NCBI RefSeq assembly: GCF_003932785.1
Contig: NZ_RQYT01000001.1
Coordinates: forward strand, 124,001-188,000
Reading direction: 5' to 3'
DNA from: Arachnia propionica
GTDB lineage: Bacteria > Actinomycetota > Actinomycetes > Propionibacteriales > Propionibacteriaceae
DNA: 64,000 nt
Below the pieces are notes generated by a model. It was given only the letters and a program-made list of their open reading frames with translations, searched no databases and was not told the origin of the DNA. A program made the position numbers and the translations under genes. Shown here piece by piece: positions 1 through 7,959 of the stretch; position 1 is the stretch's first letter, and the number at the start of each line of letters is the position of its first letter.

Positions 1-914
1 ACGAACTTCGCCCCCGGCGCCTGAATGTGGTGCGTGAGGATCGGCCAGTCGGAGTTGTAGAGGTTGAACTCGGGGTCGATGCTCACGAGATCCATGTGGG
101 CCTCGTGGTAGGCGTCGATGGTTCCCACGTCGCGCCAGTAGTTGCGGTCCTTGTCGGTGGCCCCCGGGACCAGGTTGTCGCAGAAGTCGTAGACCTGCGC
201 CTGCCCCTGGGCTGTGAACCACGGCACGATGTCGCCGCCCATGTCGTGCTTGGCAGTGGGGTTCTCCGCATCCGCCCGCAGCGCCTCGACGAGGGCGTGT
301 CGGTTGAACACGTAGTTGCCCATGGAGGCGAACGACTCGTTCGGGGAGTCGGGCAGGCCGGGCGGATCAGCGGGCTTCTCCAGGAAGTTCTTGATCCGCT
401 TGTCCTCGGCCGCATCGATGATGCCGAAGGCGGAGGCCTCGTGGCGCGGCACCCGGATCCCCGCGACGGTGCATCCCAGGCCGGAGTCGATGTGCGCGTC
501 CACCATCGCCTCGATGTCCATCCGGTAGATGTTGTCCGCGCCGAACACGACCACGTAGTCGGGGTTCGCGTCGCGGATGAGGTTGAGCGACTGGTAGATC
601 GCATCGGCCGAGCCCTGGTACCACCGCGGCCCGAGCCGCTGCTGGGCCGGGACCGGGGTGACGTAGGCGCCCATGAGCGTGGAGAAGCGCCACGTCATGG
701 AGATGTGCCGGTCGAGGGAGTGGGACTTGTACTGGGTGAGCACCGCCACCCGGGTCAGACCCGAGTTGGCGAGGTTCGACAGCACGAAGTCGATGAGTCG
801 GTAACTACCACCGAACGGGACGGCGGGTTTGGCACGATCGGCCGTGAGCGGCATCAGCCGCTTCCCCTCCCCTCCGGCGAGGACAATGGACAGGATCTTC
901 GGGCGTGCCACCAT
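1..914 (-). CDS. glgC: Glucose-1-phosphate adenylyltransferase, 3' end cut by window edge
   Basis: Makes ADP-glucose from glucose-1-phosphate and ATP, the committed step of glycogen and maltose-1-phosphate synthesis in the cytoplasm. The protein starts [19 protein letters not shown], with the nucleotidyltransferase signature LAGGEGKRL at about residues 12-20, followed by the activator-site segment AKPAVPFGG and a product-binding FLEKP further on. About 304 codons are present, and the family is normally a little over 400 residues, so the C-terminal left-handed beta-helix part lies off the window. The ATG at 912-914 is preceded by TAGGTT with a 6-nt spacer and no ribosome binding site, which suggests a leaderless start. 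It is divergent from glgM/glgA, as in Mycobacterium. Confidence 0.95.
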   Translation of the reverse strand, partial: MVARPKILSIVLAGGEGKRLMPLTADRAKPAVPFGGSYRLIDFVLSNLANSGLTRVAVLTQYKSHSLDRHISMTWRFSTLMGAYVTPVPAQQRLGPRWYQGSADAIYQSLNLIRDANPDYVVVFGADNIYRMDIEAMVDAHIDSGLGCTVAGIRVPRHEASAFGIIDAAEDKRIKNFLEKPADPPGLPDSPNESFASMGNYVFNRHALVEALRADAENPTAKHDMGGDIVPWFTAQGQAQVYDFCDNLVPGATDKDRNYWRDVGTIDAYHEAHMDLVSIDPEFNLYNSDWPILTHHIQAPGAKF

Positions 915-920
915 GCCTGA

Positions 921-926
921 AACCTA
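921..926 (-). promoter_or_regulatory. -10-like hexamer of glgC, leaderless
   Basis: TAGGTT on the minus strand, 6 nt before the glgC ATG. No Shine-Dalgarno lies between them. Confidence 0.6.
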
Positions 927-1035
927 GCGTGTCCGGGGGCGCCTCACAACAGATTCCGAAAAGAGGACCTCAAGGCCGGGCGAACAGAGTGTTCGCCTTG
1001 CACGGGGAGGCTGCCGGAGCCCTGACCCACCACCG

Positions 1036-1041
1036 TAGGAT
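1036..1041 (+). promoter_or_regulatory. -10-like hexamer of glgM/glgA, leaderless
   Basis: TAGGAT, 6 nt before the ATG at 1048. The glgC and glgM promoters are back to back in a 133-bp gap. Confidence 0.6.
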
Positions 1042-1047
1042 GCGGTC

Positions 1048-2238
1048 ATGAAGACATCGCTGTTGACCCGTGAGTACCCACCCTCGATCTACGGGGGGGC
1101 CGGAGTGCACGTGGCCCAGCTCGTCCCGCAGTTGCGCGCCCTCATCGATGTGGACGTCCACTGCATGGGCGAGCCCCGCGACGGCGCCGTCGCCCACCCC
1201 GAGACGTGGCCCGAGGGGGCCAATGCGGCCCTGCGTGTGCTCGGCGCCGACCTGTCCATGGCCGCGGCCGTCCAACCGGACACCGACGTCATCCACTCCC
1301 ACACCTGGTACGCCAACATGGGGGGCCACCTCGCCGGGCTCATGCTCGACCGTCCCCACGTCGTGACCTCCCACTCGCTCGAACCACACCGTCCCTGGAA
1401 GGCCGAACAGCTGGGCGGCGGCTACCGCGTGAGCTCCTGGGCCGAGCGGACCGCATTCCTCGCCGCGGATGCCGTGATCTCCGTCTCGGCGGGGATGAGG
1501 AAGGACGTCCTCGACTCCTACCCCGATCTGGATCCCGACCGGGTCCTCGTCGTGCGCAACGGCATCGACACCGACGAGTTCCGCCCCGATCCCGGCACCG
1601 ACGTCGTCACGGGCCTCGGGATGGACCCCGACCGCCCCTCCGTGGTCTTCGTCGGCCGGATCACCCGGCAGAAGGGACTGGTCCACCTCGTCCGCGCCGC
1701 ACAGCAGTTCGATCCGGAGACCCAGGTCGTGCTCCTCGCCGGCGCCCCGGACACCCCGGAGATCGCCGCGGAGTTCGAGGAGGCCTTCGGAGCCCTCCAG
1801 GCCCGTCGCGATGCCCCCGTCATCTGGGTGCAGGAGATGCTCCCCCGGGCCTCGGTGCGGCAGGTCCTCACCCACGCCACCGTCTTCGCCTGCCCCAGCA
1901 TCTACGAACCTCTCGGGATCGTGAACCTCGAGGCCATGGCGTGCGAGACCGCGGTGGTCGCCTCCGCAGTCGGCGGCATCCCCGAGGTCGTCGTCGACGA
2001 GGCGACGGGCCTGCTCGTCCCCTACGACCCCGCGCAGGCCGAGGACCCGGCCTTCGTCGCCGCCTTCGAGGCGGACTTCGCCGCCAAGGTCAACACCCTG
2101 ACCGGGGACCCCGCCCTCGCGGCGCGCTACGGCAGGGCGGGACGCCAACGCTGCATCGACGAGTTCTCATGGAGCCGGATCGCCCGGGAGACGGTCGCCG
2201 TCTACGAGCGGGCGATCGCCCACCACGGCTCCCGCTGA
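1048..2238 (+). CDS. glgM: GT4 glycosyltransferase: maltose-1-phosphate synthase / glycogen synthase (GlgM/GlgA)
   Basis: A 396-residue actinobacterial GlgA-type retaining GT-B enzyme that uses ADP-glucose. The N-terminal Rossmann domain begins MKTSLLTREYPPSIYGGAG, the usual start of this family. The C-terminal donor domain carries VFVGRITRQKGL (about residue 200) and the catalytic E-x7-E region SIYEPLGIVNLEAMA (about 288-302). The Mycobacterium tuberculosis orthologue in the same genomic setting (Rv1212c, next to glgC) was shown to build maltose-1-phosphate for the GlgE route, so GlgM is the better name, but glycogen elongation cannot be excluded from sequence. It is divergent from glgC and is followed by a strong hairpin. 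Confidence 0.92.
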   Translation: MKTSLLTREYPPSIYGGAGVHVAQLVPQLRALIDVDVHCMGEPRDGAVAHPETWPEGANAALRVLGADLSMAAAVQPDTDVIHSHTWYANMGGHLAGLMLDRPHVVTSHSLEPHRPWKAEQLGGGYRVSSWAERTAFLAADAVISVSAGMRKDVLDSYPDLDPDRVLVVRNGIDTDEFRPDPGTDVVTGLGMDPDRPSVVFVGRITRQKGLVHLVRAAQQFDPETQVVLLAGAPDTPEIAAEFEEAFGALQARRDAPVIWVQEMLPRASVRQVLTHATVFACPSIYEPLGIVNLEAMACETAVVASAVGGIPEVVVDEATGLLVPYDPAQAEDPAFVAAFEADFAAKVNTLTGDPALAARYGRAGRQRCIDEFSWSRIARETVAVYERAIAHHGSR

Positions 2239-2252
2239 GGCGGGAACGGAAA

Positions 2253-2282
2253 GGGCCGCTCGAGGATTCCCCCGAGCGGCCC
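2253..2282. terminator. Bidirectional hairpin between glgM and the DUF3117 gene
   Basis: A perfect 10-bp inverted repeat (GGGCCGCTCG / CGAGCGGCCC) with a 10-nt loop lies 15 nt after the glgM stop and 19 nt beyond the convergent DUF3117 stop. There is no long T run, as is common for actinobacterial terminators. Confidence 0.75.
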
Positions 2283-2300
2283 CCAACGCCTGGATCGGTC

Positions 2301-2468
2301 TCAGCCGACGACACCCTTGAGGGCGTTGAGCAGATCGGTTGCCTCGGTGGCGTTCATCTCGACCACGAGGCGGCCACCACCGTCGACCGGGACACGCATG
2401 ACGATGCCGCGCCCTTCCTTGGTGACCTCCATCGGCCCGTCACCGGTGCGGGGTTTCATTGCTGCCAT
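2301..2468 (-). CDS. DUF3117 family small protein
   Basis: A 55-residue protein beginning MAAMKPRTGDGPMEVTKEGR and ending NALKGVVG. It is a near-textbook member of the DUF3117 family, which is almost confined to actinobacteria and has no established function. The gene is too short for many ORF callers. In Mycobacterium the homologue (Rv1211) also sits beside glgM/glgC, so the neighbourhood supports the call. A GGAATGAGG stretch upstream of the ATG serves as ribosome binding site. No membrane segment or cysteine is present. Confidence 0.9.
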   Translation of the reverse strand: MAAMKPRTGDGPMEVTKEGRGIVMRVPVDGGGRLVVEMNATEATDLLNALKGVVG

Positions 2469-2510
2469 GAGCCAACCTCATTCCTTCTCAAAGTCGAGCG
2501 AATACCACCA

Positions 2511-2948
2511 TTATTCCGCATCCCCGGTGTCGCTCGCCCCTCGCCGGGGAGTTGCCGGCTCCGCAACCGCCCCGGGCGCCTCGTCGGCATGGGTGGGAGC
2601 GATCAGCTCCGACGGCGCCGGTGCACGTTCGGCACCCATCACGTCGTCGACGACCCGGTCCACGGCCTGCATGTCGAACCCGCCGGGGACGACGTCGAAG
2701 ACGGGCTCCTCGGCCGGGACCTGCGCGAGCGAGGAGGACAGGAACTCGTGGACCTGCCCCGGGTCATAGCCCGTGGCGGCGTGGGGCAACCGCAACTTCA
2801 CCAGGTACTCCATCCCGAAGGGCCCGGACGGGATCAACGGCTTGGGGCGATCATGGACGGGCTCCGGCATCTCCCCGAACCTGCCGGTCCCCGCCGCCAC
2901 GGCAAGGCCCATCACCACCATCGCCGAAACGACGATCAACCACACCAT
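2511..2948 (-). CDS. Membrane-anchored DivIVA-motif protein
   Basis: This 145-residue protein has an N-terminal membrane helix (about residues 1-20, MVWLIVVSAMVVMGLAVAAG). Two short DivIVA-like segments follow, one with the ATGYDPGQVHEFL pattern and a weaker GGFDMQAVDRVVDDVM. The C-terminus is Pro/Ala rich. Proteins with this arrangement occupy the same place in Mycobacterium (Rv1209 region), between the glycogen genes and the LOG/dap genes. A role in cell-wall growth or polarity is only inferred from the DivIVA motif. TAGGCT stands 7 nt before the ATG. Confidence 0.75.
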   Translation of the reverse strand: MVWLIVVSAMVVMGLAVAAGTGRFGEMPEPVHDRPKPLIPSGPFGMEYLVKLRLPHAATGYDPGQVHEFLSSSLAQVPAEEPVFDVVPGGFDMQAVDRVVDDVMGAERAPAPSELIAPTHADEAPGAVAEPATPRRGASDTGDAE

Positions 2949-2955
2949 GGACTCG

Positions 2956-2961
2956 AGCCTA
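2956..2961 (-). promoter_or_regulatory. -10-like hexamer of the DivIVA-motif gene, leaderless
   Basis: TAGGCT on the minus strand with a 7-nt spacer to the ATG ending at 2948. Confidence 0.6.
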
Positions 2962-2984
2962 GCGCCCGGCGAACCACACAGCCA

Positions 2985-3698
2985 TCAGCTCCGCGGGTCC
3001 CCCATCGCCGCCACGGCCTCGTGGATGTCGTCGGTGAGGGTGAGCAGGTCGAGGTCACCGGGGCTGATGAACCCACCCGCCTCCATGGTGGAGCGGATCC
3101 AGTCGACCAGCGGCCCCCAGAACTCCGTGCCGACCAGCACCACGGGGAAGTGCCGCACCTTGCCGGTCTGGATGAGCGTGAGGGACTCGAACAGCTCGTC
3201 GAGGGTGCCGAAGCCACCGGGCATCGCGATGAAGCCCCGCGAGTACTTCAGGAACATCGTCTTGCGGGCGAAGAAGTACCGGAAGTTGATACCGAGCCCG
3301 ACATAGGGGTTGAGCCCCTGTTCGTGGGGCAGCTCGATGCCCAACCCCACCGAGGTTCCCCCCGCGTCGTGGGCACCCTTGTTGCCCGCCTCCATGATGC
3401 CGGGGCCGCCTCCCGTGATGACCGCCCAGCCGCGGGCCGTGAGTTCCCCGGCGATCCGCTCCGCGGCCTCGTACATGGGATGCCCCGCAGGGGTGCGTGC
3501 GGAACCGAAGATGCTCACGGCCGGCGGCAGCCCCTGGAGAGTGTCGAAACCCTCGACGAACTCCGACTGGATCCGCAGCACACGCCACGGGTCCTTGGTC
3601 GACCACTCGGAGCCGTCCGACGCGAGGAGGGCCTCGTCGGCCGTGGGCATCTGGGCATCGGCGCGGCGCACCACGGCCCCCTGTCGACGATGATTCAT
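2985..3698 (-). CDS. LOG family protein (TIGR00730), probable cytokinin-type nucleotide phosphoribohydrolase
   Basis: A 237-residue single-domain Rossmann-like protein. It carries the two family signatures GGGPGIMEAGNKGA and PGGFGTLDE, the latter matching the PGGxGTxxE catalytic motif. LOG enzymes cleave ribose-5-phosphate from N6-modified AMP or other nucleoside monophosphates in the cytosol. The M. tuberculosis relative Rv1205 is a proven LOG in the same neighbourhood. I chose the ATG at 3698 (MNHRRQGAVV) because GGGAAGGAG lies just upstream. The longer start at 3758 would run into dapE. It follows dapE by 26 nt and is probably co-transcribed. Confidence 0.88.
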   Translation of the reverse strand: MNHRRQGAVVRRADAQMPTADEALLASDGSEWSTKDPWRVLRIQSEFVEGFDTLQGLPPAVSIFGSARTPAGHPMYEAAERIAGELTARGWAVITGGGPGIMEAGNKGAHDAGGTSVGLGIELPHEQGLNPYVGLGINFRYFFARKTMFLKYSRGFIAMPGGFGTLDELFESLTLIQTGKVRHFPVVLVGTEFWGPLVDWIRSTMEAGGFISPGDLDLLTLTDDIHEAVAAMGDPRS

Positions 3699-3724
3699 CC
3701 GTTCTCCTTCCCGTTTTCTCGGGC

Positions 3725-4792
3725 TCACGCGAGCCAGCGGCGCAGCCCCTCGGCGCACCGGTCGAGATCAGTTGCCGGGCACCGTTCGTCATCGCGGTGC
3801 GCCAATGAGGGGTCCCCCGGTCCGTAGTTGACGGCGGGGATCCCCAGCGCCGCGAAGCGCGCGACATCGGTCCACCCGTACTTGGGCCTCGCCCGGCCTC
3901 CCACCGCCGCGACGAACTCCTTCGCCAACGGCCGGTCCAGCCCCGGCCCCGCCGCCGGGGAGACGTCCAGGACCTCGTGGGCGACCCCACCCAAGAATTC
4001 CGACAGCCGGGCCAACGCCTCCTCCGGTGACTTGTCGGGGGCGTAGCGGTAGTTGATCTCCACCCACGCCTCGGGAGGGATGACGTTGCCCGCGAGGCCG
4101 CCGCCGATACGGACGGCGTTGAGCCCTTCCCGGTACACCAGCCCCTCCACCTCGATCTGTTGGGGCTCGTGATCGGCCAGCCGGGCGAGGACGTCGGCCA
4201 GGTCATGGATGGCGTTGTGCCCCATCCAGGCGCGGGCGCTGTGGGCGGCCCGTCCCGTCGTGTGCACCCTGACACGGATGGTCCCCTGGCACCCGCCCTC
4301 GACCTCGGCGGAGGTCGGCTCCATGAGAACCGCGAAGTCCGCGTTCAGCAGGTCCGGCCGGTTCCGAGACAGCCGTCCCAGACCATTGAGGTCGGAGTCG
4401 ACCTCCTCGTGGTCGTAGAAGATCCACGTCACGTCGACTCTCGGCGTGGCGAGTTCACAGGCGAGTTTGAGGGCGACGGCGATCCCGCCCTTCATGTCGC
4501 AGGTTCCCCGGCCGTGGATCACCGGCCCCTCCGGGGTCCCGACCACGAACGAGGGCAGGTTGGCCACGACCGGGACCGTGTCGAGATGCCCCGCGATGAC
4601 GACCCGCTGGCCCCGTCCCAGATCGGTCCGGGCGACCACGCAGTCGCCGTCCCGTTCCACCGTGAGGTGGGGTTGATCACGGAGCACCGCCGCCACGAGA
4701 TCCGCCAGCTCCGTCTCATTGCCCGAGACACTCTCGACATCCACCACGGCGCGGAGCAGGGTGACGAGATCAACCGTGGGATCGATGGCCAT
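3725..4792 (-). CDS. dapE: Succinyl-diaminopimelate desuccinylase
   Basis: This 355-residue M20 metallopeptidase-family enzyme hydrolyses N-succinyl-LL-diaminopimelate to LL-diaminopimelate in lysine and peptidoglycan synthesis. Metal and catalytic positions are visible in order: AGHLDTVP, GTCDMKGG, YDHEEVDS (tandem catalytic glutamates), LMEPTSAEVEGGCQGT, and a C-terminal LAHRDDE with the last zinc histidine. Length is normal for the actinobacterial type. It is divergent from dapD and shares a 75-bp gap with it. TAGGCT lies 6 nt before the ATG and no ribosome binding site is seen. Confidence 0.93.
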   Translation of the reverse strand: MAIDPTVDLVTLLRAVVDVESVSGNETELADLVAAVLRDQPHLTVERDGDCVVARTDLGRGQRVVIAGHLDTVPVVANLPSFVVGTPEGPVIHGRGTCDMKGGIAVALKLACELATPRVDVTWIFYDHEEVDSDLNGLGRLSRNRPDLLNADFAVLMEPTSAEVEGGCQGTIRVRVHTTGRAAHSARAWMGHNAIHDLADVLARLADHEPQQIEVEGLVYREGLNAVRIGGGLAGNVIPPEAWVEINYRYAPDKSPEEALARLSEFLGGVAHEVLDVSPAAGPGLDRPLAKEFVAAVGGRARPKYGWTDVARFAALGIPAVNYGPGDPSLAHRDDERCPATDLDRCAEGLRRWLA

Positions 4793-4798
4793 GGGGGA

Positions 4799-4804
4799 AG
4801 CCTA
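4799..4804 (-). promoter_or_regulatory. -10-like hexamer of dapE, leaderless
   Basis: TAGGCT on the minus strand, 6 nt before the ATG. Confidence 0.6.
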
Positions 4805-4854
4805 GTCGTCCTGGATGATTCGGGCGGACCCGACACGTTGTCACCCTGATCTCA

Positions 4855-4860
4855 TAGACT
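4855..4860 (+). promoter_or_regulatory. -10-like hexamer of dapD, leaderless
   Basis: TAGACT, 7 nt before the ATG at 4868. It faces the dapE hexamer across about 50 bp. Confidence 0.6.
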
Positions 4861-4867
4861 CTTCGCC

Positions 4868-5800
4868 ATGACTGATTCACAGCGTCTCGCCTGGGGCTGG
4901 GGCCTCGCAACCGTCCATGACTCGGGCACCGTGCTCGACGTGTTCTTCCCCGAGCCGACACTGGGCGACGCGATCACCGAGACCGCCCCCGAGAACCTGG
5001 CGGGCGCTGAGGGCGATGACCCGATCCGCCGCACCAGTTCGAGGGTGGTCCGGGTCGAGTGCGACCTCGACCAGCCCCCCACCTCCACCGAGGACGCCTA
5101 TCTGCGACTCCACCTGCTGTCCCACCGGCTGGTGCAGCCCCACGGGGTGAACCTCGAGGGTGTCTTCGGCAAGCTGCCGAACAACGCCTGGACCAATGTC
5201 GGCCCCGTGCGGGTGGAGGATGTCACGGCGGTGCGGCTGGCCCTGCGCAGCAGGGGCGAGCAGTTGCTGGTCCACGGCATCGACCGGTTCCCCCGGATGA
5301 CCGATTACGTCACCCCGTCCGGGGTGCGCATCGCCGACGCCGACCGCGTACGCCTCGGTGCCCACGTCGCCTCGGGCACCACCGTCATGCACGAGGGCTT
5401 CATCAACTTCAACGCCGGCACCCTCGGCACCTCCATGGTCGAGGGCAGGATCTCCGCCGGCGTGGTCGTCGGCAACGGGTCCGACATCGGTGGCGGCGCC
5501 TCCATCATGGGCACCCTCTCCGGCGGGGGCCAGGAGGTCATCACGATCGGCGAACGCTGCCTGCTGGGCGCGGAGGCGGGCATCGGCATCTCGCTCGGCG
5601 ATGACTGCGTCGTCGAGGCGGGGCTGTACGTCACCGCCGGCACGAAGGTCGAACTGCCGGACGGCCGGGTCGTCAAGGCCCGCTCCCTGTCGGGGGTCGC
5701 GGATCTGCTGTACCTGCGGGACTCGCAGTCGGGTAAGGTCCTCGCCCGCCCCCGACACGGGCGCACCGTCACCCTCAACGACGAATTGCACGCGAACTGA
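4868..5800 (+). CDS. dapD: 2,3,4,5-tetrahydropyridine-2,6-dicarboxylate N-succinyltransferase
   Basis: A 310-residue enzyme that transfers succinyl from succinyl-CoA to tetrahydrodipicolinate. It is the long actinobacterial DapD type, with an N-terminal domain beginning [12 protein letters not shown] and a C-terminal left-handed beta helix of hexapeptide repeats (about residues 155-265). The conserved stretches [19 protein letters not shown] and [19 protein letters not shown] line the active site. Together with dapE, and with dapC 2 kb away, it shows that lysine/DAP is made by the succinylase route. The stop overlaps the next start (TGATG). Confidence 0.95.
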   Translation: MTDSQRLAWGWGLATVHDSGTVLDVFFPEPTLGDAITETAPENLAGAEGDDPIRRTSSRVVRVECDLDQPPTSTEDAYLRLHLLSHRLVQPHGVNLEGVFGKLPNNAWTNVGPVRVEDVTAVRLALRSRGEQLLVHGIDRFPRMTDYVTPSGVRIADADRVRLGAHVASGTTVMHEGFINFNAGTLGTSMVEGRISAGVVVGNGSDIGGGASIMGTLSGGGQEVITIGERCLLGAEAGIGISLGDDCVVEAGLYVTAGTKVELPDGRVVKARSLSGVADLLYLRDSQSGKVLARPRHGRTVTLNDELHAN

Positions 5801-6639
5801 TGAGCCGGAAGTCCGTGGTGGCCCTCGTCGCCGCCCTCAGTCTCGTCGCGGTTCTCGGTGTCGCCGGGTGGAAGGGGTGGGAGTGGCTGAACACCCGCCT
5901 CAACCCGCAACGCTGCTTCCTCCAGGTGGAGGGGGCGGAGTCCCCGCTGCGGCTCACCCACGAGCAGTCCGTGAACGCGGCGATCATCGTCGCGGAATCC
6001 TTCAACCGTGACCTGCCGGAGCAGGCCGCCGTCGTGGCACTGGCCACCGCGTGGCAGGAGTCGGGGTTGCGGAACCTCGATCACGGTGACCGCGACTCCC
6101 TGGGCCTGTTCCAGCAGCGTCCCTCCTACGGCTGGGGCACCGAGGAGCAGATCATGGACCCCTGGTACAGCTCCGGACGGTTCTACGAGGAGATCGTCAA
6201 GTTCGACAACTGGGAGACCACCGACGTCAACGACATGGCCCAGAAGGTGCAGCGCTCCGGCCATCCGGAGGCCTACCGCAAGCATGAGACGAATGCCCGC
6301 GCCCTTGCCGGCGCGTTCCGCGGTTCCCGCCCCGCCATCCTCGCCTGCATCGACCGCGACGGTCAGGGGCAGGATCGCGGCACGCTCGAGAAGGTGCTCG
6401 CCGCGGTGCCCGGGGTGGAGGTCGCCAACGATCCCTCCCGGATTGTCGTCAGGGGCGGCGACCCGACCGCCCGTTGGGCCGCCGCGCAACTGGCGATGGC
6501 GAACAGCAGGTCCGCAGGGATCACCCGCATCACGCACGGGGAACGGGAATGGACCCCTGACCGGAAGGAGTGGGGTACGAGCCGAGCGGTTCCGGGTGAG
6601 ACCGACGCCGTGGTGATCGCCCTGCGCAGCTCCGAGTAG
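5800..6639 (+). CDS. Secreted or membrane-anchored lysozyme-like fold protein
   Basis: This 279-residue protein has an N-terminal hydrophobic segment (about residues 5-23), so it is exported or anchored. The segment VALATAWQESGLRNLDHGDRD followed by SLGLFQQRPSYGWGT resembles the active-site region of lytic-transglycosylase and goose-lysozyme folds, with a glutamate in the catalytic place and a GLFQ motif. Homologous actinobacterial proteins are often labelled heavy metal transporter, which the sequence does not support. The C-terminal 80 residues look like a separate small domain. It is translationally coupled to dapD (TGATG), so a cell-wall link is plausible but unproven. Confidence 0.7.
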   Translation: MSRKSVVALVAALSLVAVLGVAGWKGWEWLNTRLNPQRCFLQVEGAESPLRLTHEQSVNAAIIVAESFNRDLPEQAAVVALATAWQESGLRNLDHGDRDSLGLFQQRPSYGWGTEEQIMDPWYSSGRFYEEIVKFDNWETTDVNDMAQKVQRSGHPEAYRKHETNARALAGAFRGSRPAILACIDRDGQGQDRGTLEKVLAAVPGVEVANDPSRIVVRGGDPTARWAAAQLAMANSRSAGITRITHGEREWTPDRKEWGTSRAVPGETDAVVIALRSSE

Positions 6640-6720
6640 CGGGGACAGGAGGAGCCCACTGGCGTGAACCTTTCGGCGGGAACAATCGTCTGGAAGGGCA
6701 GAACCGACGGAGGAGGATCG

Positions 6721-7959
6721 ATGAAGCTCACCCGACGTACCCTCATGCTCGGCGGTCTGGCGGCCGCGGCACTCAGCGGCTGTGGAAGCACGCCACTCAA
6801 GCCGACGGAGACGCTCATATCAGCCGTCACCCACGAGACATTCCCGCCCACCACGCCGCACGTCGCGGAACTGGCCGCCTTCTCGCGTACCCTCGGTTGG
6901 AACATCCTGCGCTCCGGTGAGGAGGGGGCCAACCGGCTGCTCTCCCCCAGCTCCCTGATCTCCGCGCTGGTCCTCGTCGGTCTCGGTGCCTCCGGTAGGA
7001 CCGCCAGCTCCCTCGACGCGGCCTTCGGCATGTCCGCCGAGGAACGCGCCGCCGCCACCAACGCGCTCCGCTACACCCTTGCCGCCTACGAACACCTGCC
7101 CGAGAAGGTCGATGTGGACTCACCACCCGAGCATCCCATCGCCCACCAGGCATCACGGATCCTGCTCATCGACGACACCACGCCCAAGGACCCCTTCCTG
7201 GACGCCGCGAAACGCTACTTCGACATGGGCGTCGACCGTGTTGCCCGCAGCGACGCCGAGGGGAACCTCCATGCCTGGGTGAAACAACACACTGCAGGAC
7301 TCATCGAGACATCAGCCATCGAGGTCACGGCCGACACCCTCCTGGTGCTCCAGGACGCCATCCTGTTCGCGGCGCGCTGGGCGACAGAGTTCTCCATCGA
7401 GGCCATACTGCCCTTCACCACCCCGACCGGGACCAAGGACATCGAGGTCGTCGAGGACACCCTCACGTGCCGATACGCCACAGCGCACGACTGGCAGGCC
7501 ATCCGACTGCCCTACACCGAGGGCTTCGCCATGGATGTCCTGCTCCCCCCACCGGGCACCCTGCCCCTGGACGCAGAAGCCGACCTCATCACCGAGCTGA
7601 CCGATCTGCTGACCGGTGCCACCCCGCAACCGGTCGAGGTGGGACTACCGAAACTCGACACCCGCCACACCACCGACCTGCTCACAGCCCTGGCCGGTCA
7701 GGGCATCGAACTGGGCGAAGTGGGAGGCATCGTCGACGGAGCCGGGGTCGGCCAGGCCATGCAGCAGGCGAGGCTGCAGATCTCAGCCAAGGGCACCGTC
7801 GGCGCCGCGGTCACGGAGATCACGGTTGAGACATCCGCCCAGATCCCGCCGGCTGTCAGCTTCATCGTGGATCGTCCCTACGCGATCAATGTCATCGCGG
7901 AGGACACCCAGTGGAGCCTGTTCCTCGCCGCCATCACCGACCCGACCGACAAGGGCTGA
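6721..7959 (+). CDS. Serpin-family protease inhibitor, lipoprotein
   Basis: A 412-residue serpin with a lipoprotein signal: MKLTRRTLMLGG, then lipobox LSGC with Cys21. It also carries a twin arginine. Serpin landmarks include LLSPSSLISALVLV (helix B region), the hinge KGTVGAAVTEITVE (about residues 348-361), and PPAVSFIVDRPYAINV after the reactive loop. By alignment with alpha-1-antitrypsin, P1-P1' falls near Thr-Ser-Ala, though the loop appears one residue longer. The flexible small-residue hinge suggests an inhibitory serpin. The ATG at 6721 has a GGAGGAGG ribosome binding site. The earlier start at 6664 lacks one. The 3' end overlaps the convergent dapC by 26 nt. Base composition is slightly lower in GC than its neighbours. 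Confidence 0.9.
   Translation: MKLTRRTLMLGGLAAAALSGCGSTPLKPTETLISAVTHETFPPTTPHVAELAAFSRTLGWNILRSGEEGANRLLSPSSLISALVLVGLGASGRTASSLDAAFGMSAEERAAATNALRYTLAAYEHLPEKVDVDSPPEHPIAHQASRILLIDDTTPKDPFLDAAKRYFDMGVDRVARSDAEGNLHAWVKQHTAGLIETSAIEVTADTLLVLQDAILFAARWATEFSIEAILPFTTPTGTKDIEVVEDTLTCRYATAHDWQAIRLPYTEGFAMDVLLPPPGTLPLDAEADLITELTDLLTGATPQPVEVGLPKLDTRHTTDLLTALAGQGIELGEVGGIVDGAGVGQAMQQARLQISAKGTVGAAVTEITVETSAQIPPAVSFIVDRPYAINVIAEDTQWSLFLAAITDPTDKG

Noticed and set aside
1206-3827. An 873-codon plus-strand open frame across glgM, DUF3117 and LOG genes
   Set aside because: Arg/Pro-rich shadow of several real genes on both strands, with no ribosome binding site.
6664-6720. Upstream ATG/GTG start for the serpin
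   Set aside because: It would hide the lipoprotein signal behind 19 polar residues and lacks a ribosome binding site, whereas the ATG at 6721 has GGAGGAGG.
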